From Punctularia strigosozonata HHB-11173 SS5 (Eukaryota > Basidiomycota > Agaricomycetes > Corticiales > Punctulariaceae), in contig NW_006767454.1 in the NCBI RefSeq assembly GCF_000264995.1, positions 82,925 through 129,578 of the forward strand: 46,654 nt of DNA. Reading direction: 5' to 3'. The notes below the pieces were generated by a model that saw only the letters and a program-made list of their open reading frames with translations, did no database searches and had not been told where the DNA came from. This document shows positions 11,725 to 22,582 of the stretch, piece by piece. Made by a program: the position numbers and the translations under genes. Within the stretch, counting starts at the first letter, position 1. Every line of letters starts with the position of its first letter.

Positions 11725-13029
11725 CATTAATCAGTCACGTGGTAAGCAATTATGTAAACCCTGCTCGCACGTCCTTCCTTTCGGTCTTGTCGTCCGAAAG
11801 TACGGCGTCCAATCGTGGTTCGCGTTTTGCGCTGCCATACTCTCGAGTCTCAACGTGCAATGTAGCCTTCACAATACTTACAAGCCGACCGCGGTCCTCA
11901 TCCTGCTCGGCTCGTACGATTAAAATATTTCCAGAATATAGGGCCCATGAGATTGCAAGTTGCACTTTATGTAATGTAATTGCCATCTGTCCTGAACCCG
12001 TACACCCATCCTCGCAAGACATCAGTGAGGACATGCGGATGTCGCCCGCGCGCATGCGTCGACCGCGGTTTGTTCCGGATGGCAGTCTGGATTTCGGACT
12101 GATCGGGCACGCAGCAAATGAGTCTCCCATTCGAGTGCGGAAAGTCACGTCAGGGTTGAAAATGCGCACCTCGAATCAGGCGATCACGCATGACGAGGTA
12201 ATATGAGTGTTGTTGCTGTCTTTCCCAACCGGGATCTGCGTGTCTTTCGAAGACGACCCAGAGGAGTCGGGAAAGAGCGAGGCGAAAGCGTCCATGAAGT
12301 ATAGATGGTTGTCTGGTGTGCTTGGTGGGTGACTCGAGTTACTTTGTTGTGTGTCTATAGTCTGTCTGCATGCATCTTCTCACTTATAGCGTAGATGGAT
12401 GCTGTCATGTTCATCCGAGTCGGCTAGGGCAGTATGGAGGCGGAGGATCATATCTGACTGTTCTGCTATCGGTGACTGTCTAGTCCATCCGAGTCGGCGA
12501 GGGCAGTAGTATCGCCTTGGGGGACCGCATCATCTGTGCGCACAATCCATCGAGGTAGGGAAATTTCCAATGCGAACGGGACGAATTAGGGAGCCAACCC
12601 ACACTGTTATTTTTCCATCCAGACAGGAACTCCGAGGGATGGATCAGAAGGCGTGGCGCGTTAACGTTGGGTGACAGCGGGCAGAAGACACCGCCGCGTC
12701 GGTTGTGATGGTACTTATGAGCGCGCGAGGCGTCCAAGATGATATGGCCAAGCCGGGAGGCGGATGACTGCAGAAAATACGGTAAGAGATCGAGGGGCGT
12801 TGGGGACACGTAGTAGTCAACCGGGAACATACAGTAACACAGTGAGATATACACGTACGTTGCCCTATAGCGTCGAGCGAGCATAAAACTCCGGTGTATG
12901 GTCTCGTGCCGAATGACGTCATCATCCATATGTCTTCCCGTCGATCTCAGCCTCGAGGGCTTGGGGAGGCGGTACGGGGAGGAGTCGATCAAGCCTCAGC
13001 CGGTCGTTCCGTCATCCTCAGTTAATCCA

Positions 13030-13038
13030 CATAAAAGG
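13030..13038 (+). promoter_or_regulatory. TATA-like element
   Basis: CATAAAAGG about 165 bp upstream of the ATG at 13202 is a plausible TATA box for the coiled-coil gene. Weak evidence from motif and spacing only. Confidence 0.3.
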
Positions 13039-13201
13039 ACCCGGATCTCGACCGAGAGCGGCCAACGATTTCTACATCATCTCATTGCACGCCTGTCGAA
13101 GTCCTGCGCACCCCAGCTAGCGAGAAATCTGTTTACTACGACAGTATGTGCCTGCCTGGGCCCCCGGTGATCATGGGCTCATCTTGGTTTAACTAGCACC
13201 C

Positions 13202-14627
13202 ATGGCCATTTTCAAAAACCCGTTTTCGTCGTCCAACAAGGAGCCGTCTGCGTCGAATGAGCCCGAGCGATTCGTCGTGATGCCTATCCCGGACACCCAT
13301 CAGCCCGTTCCTGGCACATACGAGGCCAACGGTAGCGCGCAGCAGGTGCCCCCAGCGACCACCCAACCCGTCCCAACCCTGATCCCCGCGCACGACAACC
13401 CGGTCGTCGCGCCTCGAAGCGAAGACATCGATGCCGTCCCGGAGCCTCCGAAGACGAAGGACGAGAGCACGCCCCTGCCACCCCCTACCACCTCGTCGTT
13501 CATCGCCCCTACACGCTCCCCAAAAAAAACAACATCCAAGTCGCCAATCACCGGTAACGAGCCCCTGAGCCGGGACTACTCCCCGGCCTCGAAAGCGGGC
13601 TCGATCAGCAGCCCTTCCCGCGACGTCCCCTCCGCCCGCTCTAGGCGCCGCATCGTGGCCCCAGGCGAGAGCAGCGATTCCGAGATCGAAGGCAGCGACG
13701 CCCGCGTAACCGCCCTTCGCCGCAACAACAGCTCCAAGAGCGCTAAAAGCCGGCGTTCGAGCGCGCCGTCCGCGCGCCTCGCTGCTGTGTCCGCGTTCAG
13801 CGATACCTCGGACGACGACCGCCTCTCTCGATCCCGCTCTTTGGGGCAGCGGCGCTCTCGACGGGCGAGCACGGTTCACACCTCGCGCACGAATGATAGC
13901 ACGCTGAACGGCGGGACGTTCGCCAACGGTGCCGGCATGATCGGCCCGAACGCCGAACTGGACGAGGAGACGCGCTCGGTGTTCCGGGAGCGTTCGGCGA
14001 GCGTGTCGCGCACCCTGAGCCAGAAGCAGCACAAAAAGCTTGCGAAAGAGGAAGGTGAGATACCCTATTCGGACGATCTGTACAATGACGTCGTGACTAA
14101 ACACACACCACCGGTATAGCCAAAGATGGAAAGAGGCTTTCCAAAATCATCCAGAGGGAGGCGAAGGACGAGAAGAAGGCGCTTGCTATCGCGATGAAGG
14201 AGCTTGCAGAGTTGCAGAAGATGCAGGGCTCGGCTATCAAGGTATGTTCTGATGTAGATCATCAACGAGCGATTTCTCTAACGCCTGCGCGCAGGAGGAC
14301 GAGAAGGCGCACCACGCACATGCTAAGGCTATGAAGGCCGCGCACAAGGAAGAGCTCCAGTGGCTCGAGGCCCAACGTCGGCACGAGCTGATGCAAACCG
14401 AGCTACGTATCAAGACAGAGGCGTACGAGTCCAGCCGGCAACACGCGCAGCGGATTACGGAGCTCGTACAAGAGAAGAACCGCGAAGTAGAGCTGTTGAG
14501 GCTTCAGAAGGGTGCCGACAACGTGAGTGTTGCAGAGCTTTACAGCGTGAACGTTTCGCTGAACGCGATCTCCTTCATCTAGCGCGAGCGAGAGGCAAGG
14601 ATTGCGGTATTGAAGGGCAAGGCATGA
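13202..14627 (+). CDS. Coiled-coil protein, resembles basidiomycete 'DNA binding protein Ncp1' annotations
   Basis: Four exons (13202-14054, 14120-14241, 14295-14522, 14583-14627) give 415 residues. Residues 1-280 are disordered, rich in Ser/Pro/Thr/Arg, with many RS and SRR patches and possible phosphorylation sites. Residues 285-415 are a strongly charged Lys/Glu/Ala heptad region (AKDGKRLSKIIQREAK, then ELAELQKMQG, EELQWLEAQRRHEL, ERERE), predicted as one long coiled coil. The start ATG follows an A/C-rich leader. From memory, proteins of this layout in mushrooms carry the label 'DNA binding protein Ncp1'; I cannot verify homology, and no basic DNA-contact motif is seen. A scaffold or dimerising nuclear protein is a guess. 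No signal peptide or membrane segment. Confidence 0.75.
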
Positions 14628-15381
14628 GAAGCGCCCGCGTGTTCGTCGATCCCCGGTACTGTGGTCTATATCTGTGCTTCAGTAATTTTTTGTATGATAA
14701 AGCATTGTATATTAGCAAACAATCTTGAATGTTGAATGTACTAGCAGACAGAACGGGAAAAGCGACCGTGTGGGAAACACAGAAATTAATATCCAGCAAA
14801 CAATGTCACTTAAAACGCAGAGATGCCAGACAAGCATGGTATGACAGTGGCAACCCTCTCTCATCCCTCGAGCTGTCGATTTACCAAGTCCTCCGAACCG
14901 CATGGAGCCGACGTAATATGGCGATGTCTAGATGATCTACTGTCGACGACTGTCTATGGCATCCGGATTGACGCCTTGCGGTACCGCATCATCGACGCGC
15001 CGGATCCTTCGAGGCATGGAGATGAATGACTGTGAGCCATCCGAGAGAGTGTCATGACTCTTCCTTGCCTCTCGAACGAAGTGCGCCACAGCGTTGGCTC
15101 ATGTTTCGCTAGCGGATTCTTGTGCGTGCTATAGGGCAATGTATATATCCCACTGTGTATGTTCCCCGATTGACTACTATGTGTCCCTAACTAACATTCC
15201 TCGATCTTTGACCCGTATTCTCCGCAGTCAACCACCTCACTCCTGGGATTTATCATCTTGAACGCCTTGCGCGCTCGTGTTGGCGTCTCCTATCACAACC
15301 AACGCTGTGTCGCTCATGGTGCCATCTTGTCGTGGCCGGCTGGTGTGCCGTCTGTCTTCCAACGCCGCGCCCTCTGGTTCA
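14628..15381. other. Intergenic, convergent 3' regions
   Basis: Lies between the 3' ends of the coiled-coil gene and the DUF6535-type gene. I see no open frame with coding character and no RNA gene. The stretch near 14680-14710 is AT-rich and probably the 3' UTR/cleavage zone. Confidence 0.4.
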
Positions 15382-18308
15382 TCACTGGGGGTTCCTGCCT
15401 GGGCAGATAGAGGTGCATGGGAGGTTGGTCCCCGAATCGTCCCGTTCGTGTTGGAAATCGCGCTCGATATCCCTTCCGATTCCCCCAAGCCCTCTATCGA
15501 TCCACTTCCTGAAGCGATGGGTGGGCTCTGCGAGCACCAAGCCTTCTCCGCCATCAGGTGTCAGAGGGCGACAACCGAAGTAGTCGTATACATCCTGTAC
15601 GCTCTTCCAATCTTCCTTCCACAAAACGCTGCGATACAGAAAATGGCGCTCTGGATTGACTTCATCCCCCAAAAGGCCGCGTTGGGAAGCTTCCAAGATG
15701 TGCTTTGCAATTTGTTTCATCGGCTCAGGCGCGTGTTTCCTATGAATAGCAAGGAATCGGATCAGAGTCGACCATTCAATCTCGATGCCGGCCGCCGCGG
15801 CGCGCCCGTCGGCGACTAATTGAATCCATAACGAAAGGGCGCTGATCAAGCCGTCGGAGAAGCTACCCATCGCTGATCGCCAGAGCCGCATATCGCTTTG
15901 CGAGTTTGGGTCGTCGGCGTCGCTCAGGGTGGTATGGACGATGTCATTTACTGCAGACCAGAAGAGACGTCCGTGTCCCTTATCCAAATAAGACAATTGG
16001 AGGAGCGGGTACCTAGAAACGAGGTTCAGGTATTCGGTCATATCCTTTGCCCCTGAAATCTAACAATGAGATGGATTAGGAGAAAATGAATGCAAGATCG
16101 CGACTCACGCGCTTCGTATCGTTGCCGCGTCGAGCAGTGGAAGAGTATTCGAAGCATGGTGCGGCGAGTCTGAATCCAAGTCGGACGAGTGGCGTTGACA
16201 TCATGGACAAGACAATAGACTCGTAGAAGGCATGTCCGGAACGGCATTGTCAGTGTCCTATCCACAGTCGAAAGAATATACATCATCCATAGCGAGCTGA
16301 GAGGGAGTCTGCCCAAGTTGTCGAACGTGAAGGGCAGCTTGATCAGGAAATCATCCTGTGAACGTGGGAGGTCTCGAACGCCAGACGCAAGTAGACGAAA
16401 TATAAGATGGATTTGCGCGCGATTGAGAACCATCACGGCATCTCGAATAACCCAAAAACCCGACAGAGGCCGAGTACTATGTCGTCCCTCGACGCCGTCA
16501 ACCCTCTCTTCTGGGATTACCTTATCCCGAAGATAATCGAGCACAGGAACAGATCCGCCGCATGAATATCCCAGGAGCTCTGATATGGCCATCCAGTACG
16601 CACAAAGGCGCTTTGTCGGTGTTTCAGGCCAATCTTTGATGTTCCGCTTAGCAAACGTGCGCCGGAGCCGTGATGTATCCAAGACAGAACGGATATGCAC
16701 TCGTGGACCCGGAGCATCCGAGACGCATCGAGCGATGGTGCTATCTCCTGGTTCTTCGTGTCCAGCAAGCCACAAGAGCGAGTAACACTGTGATGCGATG
16801 CTGCTGAGGACATCGTGCCCGAAGCACGGCAGAGCAAGATCTCTATGCGCCCAGCCATCGAAGGCATACATGTCGGCGTGAGCGGTTTCCGGGGCACCTA
16901 AGAACCGTTGAAAAGCATGGAGCCAGTATGGCCAATGAAGCGACCACAGATATGCCTTCACTGCATTTAGGAGAGGGCGAGTTTTTCGTGACACAGACAG
17001 GATCATCCATCCCAAAGGCGTCTTGTATGGACACGCATCGAATACAAGGGGCAGTAGTACGGCGAGAACTGCTAAAATGATCGTTATGCCGACGGCGACG
17101 CAGCAGACCGCAGAGACAATCGTATTGATGGGCAAGAGAAGCGTAACAAGCCCGCCGAGGAATAAAATGACCGCGACCTGGAGGAGGCCCGGAACCAAGG
17201 TCACGATAGCGGGGACTTTCCATCGCTGGAAAGCGTCGTAGCGAAATTTACGGAGCTGGATGGCGTGTTGGACCGGAGAAACAGATGGCCAAGATATGTA
17301 CTCTCGCAGCCATTGTTTCACGAAAATTCCGAGAAGAGCGGAAGCGAGAGCTAGGATAAGGCTCAGAAACCAGACAGCGTTAATGACAACCGCATTAGAG
17401 TCGGCGTGGAACGGAGTAAGGAGTGGGTCTGCAGACGACGACGTGGTTTGGTTCATAGACATATTTTGAAGCTGCATAGATATGTTCGAGAGGAGCTGGA
17501 CAGTGAGCTGGGTATTGTCCGGTTGCAGCTGCGTATACACCTCGACCAAGAATGCTGTCAGAACGGCGGAAAATAGACCCGCCTACGCCAATGTTCTCGT
17601 CAGAAGGAGTTAGAACAGAAAATAAAACGCGTACAAAGATGAGGAGGCTATCGATATCCTCCGAGTAACCTTTGATCATCTCGCGATCATGTTTTTCCAG
17701 CCGTCCGTAAACGTATGCCCACCCTATCCCATCTGGGGTCGGATCAGTCTCGACCTGCTATGACGTATTTGTATTTGAGACCAAGTCTGACGAAATTTCC
17801 GTTGATCTCATACCTTCAACGTCCGCTTCACCGGGTTCGGACCATCGTCATTAACCCTGGCTTGATCATTTGAACGTGATGGGTCCTAATCTTGATGGGT
17901 TTGCGGATGCAAAGGAATGGCGAGTAAGAAGTTGTCACTGACCGTTTGATAGGCTGAGATGTTTTGACCAGGTTCCTCTGTGTCTATTTTTGTGCCAGCG
18001 ATGCTTGATTTGCGACTTCCCGTGTTAATCGGAATCTGTAATGTTGTTGTCAGCCTGCCATCGAGCAATCCCCTGGTAGTGGTGAGATCAGAATTACCTC
18101 CGCTGCCGCTGTGCGCCTTTGTTCTTGGTCTGATACCGCACCAACATCGGGGAATATCTACGCCAACGGTAGATCAATTGCATAGTTGAGACAGATCCTG
18201 TGATATTCAGGGTGACAGTGACGATCTCACAGGACGGCTGGTATCTTCAATAGTCTTCAAACCTTCCTCTAAATAAGAAAGTTGTGTTGAACCTTGATGG
18301 CCAGACAT
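15382..18308 (-). CDS. DUF6535-type multi-pass membrane protein
   Basis: Seven exons on the minus strand: 18308-18231, 18157-18098, 18035-17943, 17885-17814, 17754-17635, 17582-16109, 16052-15382; 855 residues. Residues 1-100 are hydrophilic. The hallmark block then follows: YVYGRLEKHDREMIKGY with SEDIDSLLIF (about 115-141). Membrane segments lie at about 142-158, 206-229, 265-290 and 294-322, with KQWLREYISWP and RKFRYDAFQRWKVPA loops. The remaining 530 residues are a soluble, probably helical domain with HKHAPEPMKQIAKHIL and VQDVYDYFGCRPL. This matches the DUF6535 family, abundant and lineage-expanded in Agaricomycetes and of unknown function. The first five exons each contain whole codons, with phase-0 junctions. 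Two decayed relatives lie nearby (19376-21139 and 30576-31870), and this copy is the only intact one. Family assignment is by recalled sequence pattern. Confidence 0.85.
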
Positions 18309-19375
18309 GAGACTCGGGTATCGTCGAGGGAAGAGACAAGGACGAATGTTATACAGCCTCCGCGATGCAGCATGTCGAACATGGGAACGTTATCTGACTC
18401 TGCAATGTCTGCATCAATGCCCGCTTGAATTAGCACACCCAACGACCTGCCTTTTTGGGATCATCCAAGGCAGTCGCTCCCCGGCATTACGCTTGCCGGT
18501 GACATGACATGACACCACTTCCTCTCGCGTGCCGAAGGCGCGCCTTAGGGTCAGGTATCAAATTGTCCTTGGCCCTACGTCCGCGCGGAGCTTACCTACT
18601 TGCAGGCTAAGAGGGATGTACCTCTGACCGTCTCGAATCATTGAGTCCCGACAGCAGAGCAATTATGATCCGCCTACTGTCATCCCTCACCCACCGAGCC
18701 CTATACCGCAAGTTCTAGACTATGTCGTGCACAGTCATATGTGAACTTGACCATGATCTCTCCGCGAAAACCCCAAATTTAACCTAGAACTCGACCTCGA
18801 AGGCTGCTGGCTCTACTGGGCTTATGATATGGCTTTTAACGAGCACTCCCCTCGTTTAAGCTCGTTCACTCCATGCTAATCGCCAGAATGAGCATCTACG
18901 TTCCAGGAGTCTTTTTCCTCCCCCCTTCCTCCACCTCGTTCTCGGTCGTCATTCTAACCCACCACCTTTGACAAGTCGTTATCCAGTGTGCTTGATTTAG
19001 ATACCACAGCAGAGGTCCATTCGCCTTCAGTATGTTGACGTTTGGCCAAAACATTCTCCTATTCATCCCCAAAAATCTGTTCCCGATACGTTGATACCCC
19101 GATGTAGGACTCCGCCGACATCCCTCCAACAGTGTGTGGCTTCGTCGTATGAGCCGCATCTTGTAAAGGTACCGCAACGACAGATAATGTGCCTAATCCG
19201 TAGTCTTCACCGCCGACGTTCCCTGTTGCGCCATCGGTGGCTCTGTCCGGACTACAACATCCGTCACGCCTTCTGTTTCCTCCGAGTGGAATGGTTCCTC
19301 TCGGGGATGTGGCAATGTCATTGCGTCTCCATCTCCAGCCGATGAAATGGGAACCAGGGGGAAAGGCGTGCGAGG
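18309..19375. other. Intergenic, nothing recognised
   Basis: About 1.1 kb upstream of the intact DUF6535-type gene and downstream of its decayed relative. Open frames are short and without motifs. It presumably includes the promoter of the gene starting at 18308. Confidence 0.35.
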
Positions 19376-21139
19376 TCAAGGTACGGAACTCTCTCTGTCA
19401 TTAGGTATACACGGGCGAACCTCGAAGTAATCGTAAACGTCTTGCGCGCCTTGCCAGCTCTGTCCCCAATAGTAATCATAGGCCATAAATCCACTCTCAA
19501 CTTCGTCTCCGGAAAAGCCGTGCTGACGAGCCATCAATACGTGCTTTGCAATCCCTCTCGACGGTTCACGGGAAATCCGGTGATTGAATCCCAAGAAACA
19601 ACCAAGCATTTTGAAGTTTGGGCCGTTCTCTGAAGCACGAAGTTCGGAGTCGAATGCGCACTATATCGAAACAGCTTCAACGAGGCTTCCCGCGAAGCTG
19701 TCCATAGCCGGGCACCAGTGCCACTGCCACGTAGGGACTTCCGGGCCTGGGTGATCCAATTCGTCCACTTCGGTGAATGCGATGCCGATGGCGTTCGTTA
19801 CAGCTTCCCAAAAGATAGAACGGTGCACTTTGTCCAACCAAAAAAGGCACCATCGAAACATCGAGATGTCAGATAGAGATTATACGTTGCCTCTTTCATC
19901 GCTTCAAAGTTGGATTGCATAGTCTTCTGCACACGGGCAAAATCATCCATCCTAAAGGCGTTTTGTATGGATACGTGTCAAATACAAGGGGTGATAGCAC
20001 GGCGAGGAATGCTGAGATCATGGTTGCGCCAACGGCAGCACAACACAGTGAAGATACGATGGTGTTGATCGGCCACAGCAACATAATGAATCCGCGGAAG
20101 AACAGGACGACCGTGAGCTAGAAAAGGCCGGGCACCAGGGTCACGATAGCAGGAACTTTCCATCGCTGGAAGGCATCGTAGCGAAATTTGCGAAGCTGGA
20201 TGGCATGTTGCACCGGTGAGACGGATGGCCATGAGATGTATTCGCGCAGCCATTGTTTGACGAAAATGCTGAGGAGAGCGGAAGCGAGGGCAAGAACGAG
20301 GCTAAGAACCCAGACAGTGTTGACCGCAACCACGTTAGAGGATGCCCGGAAAGGATGAGTTCAAAGGATCCGCCGTTGCAGGAGCGGCTTGATGCAATGA
20401 AATCTGCTGGAGCTGAAGCGAGATATACGAAAGGAGCTGCACTGAAATCTGCGCATTATCCGGCTGCAATTGAGTGTACACCTCCAGTAGGAAAGCCGTA
20501 AGAACGGCGGAGAACAAACCCGCCTGTGGCGTGTTCGTTCGTCAGGAAGTGACATGACGACGAAAGCGATCGCGTACAAAGATGAGGAGGCTGTCGATGT
20601 CCTCCGAATAACCTTTGATCATCTCGCGGTCACGTTTTTCTAGCCGTGCGTAAACGTATTCCCAACCTGTGCCGTCTGACGCTGAGCCGATCGGGTCCTA
20701 TCGTGGATACCCAGGGTGAGCGCAAGTTCGATATGAGGCTATCACCAATGTTGAATCCCGTACCGTTGTCGTCATGTGGTTCTGATTCGCGTTTTCGTCG
20801 TCCTCGTTACGATATATGCCCTTGAATGACGAGCCAGAGATTGTTGGTCTCTCTGAGTCTCTTCGAAAGGGTACCTCGCTACTACCATCTGGAACAAACC
20901 TGGCTCTTCTGCCCGATTCCAGCGGGATCTAGTGCATGATGAATATCAGCTGTCGCTGAGTAGTACACCTTCGACCGACCTGCGTTTCCGCCGGCCTCCC
21001 ATCTTGGCGTGGCGGCATCCTAACCGATAGATCTTTGTACTATAACAGTCCGGAGGACCGATCATCAGATTGCAAACGGGCGGGTTTGGGTGAAACAAAA
21101 GGGAGATCTTACAGGGCGAGGGATCTGCTCTTCTTCCAT
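19376..21139 (-). pseudogene. Decayed DUF6535-type gene copy
   Basis: Same strand and gene order as the intact gene at 15382-18308. Recognisable parts, 5' to 3': a short first exon with MEEEQIPRP then a donor (near 21110-21139); the hallmark exon YVYARLEKRDREMIKGY (about 20585-20680) with intact splice sites; the membrane exon with LLEVYTQLQPDN (20335-20540), WVLSLVLALASALL and KQWLREYISWPSV (20118-20333). An in-frame TAG at 20118-20120 stands where the intact gene has CAG. The reading then continues through the last membrane segment (FDTYPYKTPLGWMIL, about 19930-19990). Roughly 280 residues of the middle domain are missing. Sequence resumes with WLDKVHRSIFWEAV (about 19850) and GAQDVYDYFEVRP (about 19440). 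The nonsense codon plus large internal loss indicate a pseudogene; the intact introns show duplication through DNA, not RNA. Confidence 0.8.
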
Positions 21140-21635
21140 GTCGGACAACTCGATGGAGGCTTGTTGGTGCGATGTTTCGTTGGCTGTCGTGGTCAACGGC
21201 AAAGACAAGACCGACTGCTGTGCAGAAGCGTCGACTGATAGCTTGTTGAACGTGGGAGGATATTGATACCGAATAAGCGCCCGCCGCTTTGGGATTACAA
21301 TGCGCGCTCTGATTTGCCCATTTCGCCCGGAGCTTGCAAGGGGTTGTACGTGACAGAGCATGTCAGCCGTAGCACCTCAGTGCCTGGCCAGCCGCGGTTC
21401 CTGCAGTACAACGCTTTCTCAGAAATGTTTCCATCGCGTTCTCCTAGGGCCGAGTTCATGTTCCTTCGAATTCTAGTGGGTAACGTGAAGGTTGGACAGA
21501 CGTCCTGGACCTGGCGCAAGTTCACGCTCGACTCGTCTTCATGAGGTAAGCTTCACAGTCGAAACATGTTTCCGAGCAAAAGCCAAGAAAGACGATGATA
21601 TATAGCGGGATTACAAGGGAAAATGCGCATAGGGT
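21140..21635. other. Intergenic, nothing recognised
   Basis: Between the decayed DUF6535 copy and the 3' end of ERG28. A frame of about 98 codons on the minus strand overlaps the pseudogene's first exon but shows no motif. No gene assigned. Confidence 0.3.
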
Positions 21636-22275
21636 TCACTGTTTGACGTAGAATTCGTACTGCTGGAACATCCACACGAGGGAAACAGCTGCCCAACGCT
21701 CGAATCAGTATAAGACGGCACATTTCAGATCTTTCTATACGCACTGGAGACGATGCAGGGCATGATGATTCCTGCGTTGGGCTTCGCTGTGCCATAAATG
21801 AAAAGCTCGGATGTGAAGTGACCGAACGCAATGAGGTAGGTGAAGAGCGTCATGTCGTATATCCTACAGAATAGTATGTTAAGTAGAAGCGGGAGAAGAT
21901 CATGCCGCAGATGTTCACGCACGGTTTGTTAGATATGTGGTACGCAGCGTAGAATCGCACGACGGCCGCCGTAAGGGTCCATACGGCGAAGGTTCGTGCT
22001 TGGAGTGCAGTGACTGGCGTGCTGCCGTTTGAGTAACGCAGCTACCACAGAAGCCCAAGTGCAACTGACCTGCAGGAGCTTGGTTATATAGTCTCCGCGT
22101 GAGCTTCAAGGTCGCGAAGTTTTGCACAGTGTTGAACACCGCAGCGGCAGCAACCACAAGCTGCCATTTCGGCAGAAGTCCATCGGTTTGCGGGAGGTCT
22201 ATCCGTGGGGTTTGTTACAATCGATACAATGCCACGCAGCATAACATACTCACAGGACAACAAGGAGGAGGCCAT
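21636..22275 (-). CDS. ERG28: Ergosterol biosynthesis scaffold protein Erg28
   Basis: Small ER membrane protein that holds the C-4 sterol demethylation enzymes (Erg25, Erg26, Erg27) together. Five exons on the minus strand: 22275-22254, 22198-22070, 22013-21923, 21863-21745, 21688-21636; 137 residues, normal for the family. The protein begins MASSLLSYLPQTDGLLPKWQ, like yeast Erg28 (SYLPQSDGLLPKW). It continues with NTVQNFATLKLTRRLYN, LQARTFAVWTLTAAVVRFYA, YDMTLFTYLIAFGHFTSELF and IYGTAKPNAG, then a last membrane span ending EFYVKQ. About four hydrophobic segments are visible. Both the 22-nt first exon and the last junction are fixed by conserved residues. It shares a 307-bp divergent promoter with the CS-domain gene. 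No oddities. Confidence 0.95.
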
Positions 22276-22582
22276 GGCGCGCAGCAAGAACGCGCCGTGC
22301 CACGCCCGCACGTCGCCCGAAGTCGCGCCGACGTACATACGCACGTGATGACGCGTGCAGCCATTGCCGCAGCCGAGCGCGTGTCCGAGCGGGTACAGCT
22401 TGTGGGGATTCGCCTTGTACTCCTCCCACTTCCATCCCCACAGGTAGCGCTGGGACTCAACCGCACAGCCGACCCGACTTGTAGGTGAGCAAAAATTATA
22501 GACCCAGGAGTCGCCATATTGATGGAGTAATCGTCGCTCGGCATGTAGTGCTCACTAATAGTGAGCCTCGAGTTGGATTGAC
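22276..22582. promoter_or_regulatory. Divergent promoter of ERG28 and the CS-domain gene
   Basis: 307 bp separate the two start codons. The stretch is GC-rich near ERG28 and carries a CACGTG E-box at 22342-22347, directly followed by ATGACG. E-box-type sites are bound by bHLH factors including the sterol regulator SREBP in fungi, but a single E-box is weak evidence for sterol control. Confidence 0.35.

Larger units (their letters stand above)
11618..13201. other. Divergent intergenic region
   Basis: About 1.6 kb between the starts of homocitrate synthase (-) and the coiled-coil gene (+). It holds the promoters of both. The middle (about 11950-12900) has several open frames of 100-170 codons on either strand, but none shows recognisable motifs or codon bias. 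I see no further gene. Confidence 0.4.

Noticed and set aside
12480-12992. A 170-codon minus-strand frame between homocitrate synthase and the coiled-coil gene
   Set aside because: No recognisable domain, and it overlaps the likely promoter; treated as chance.
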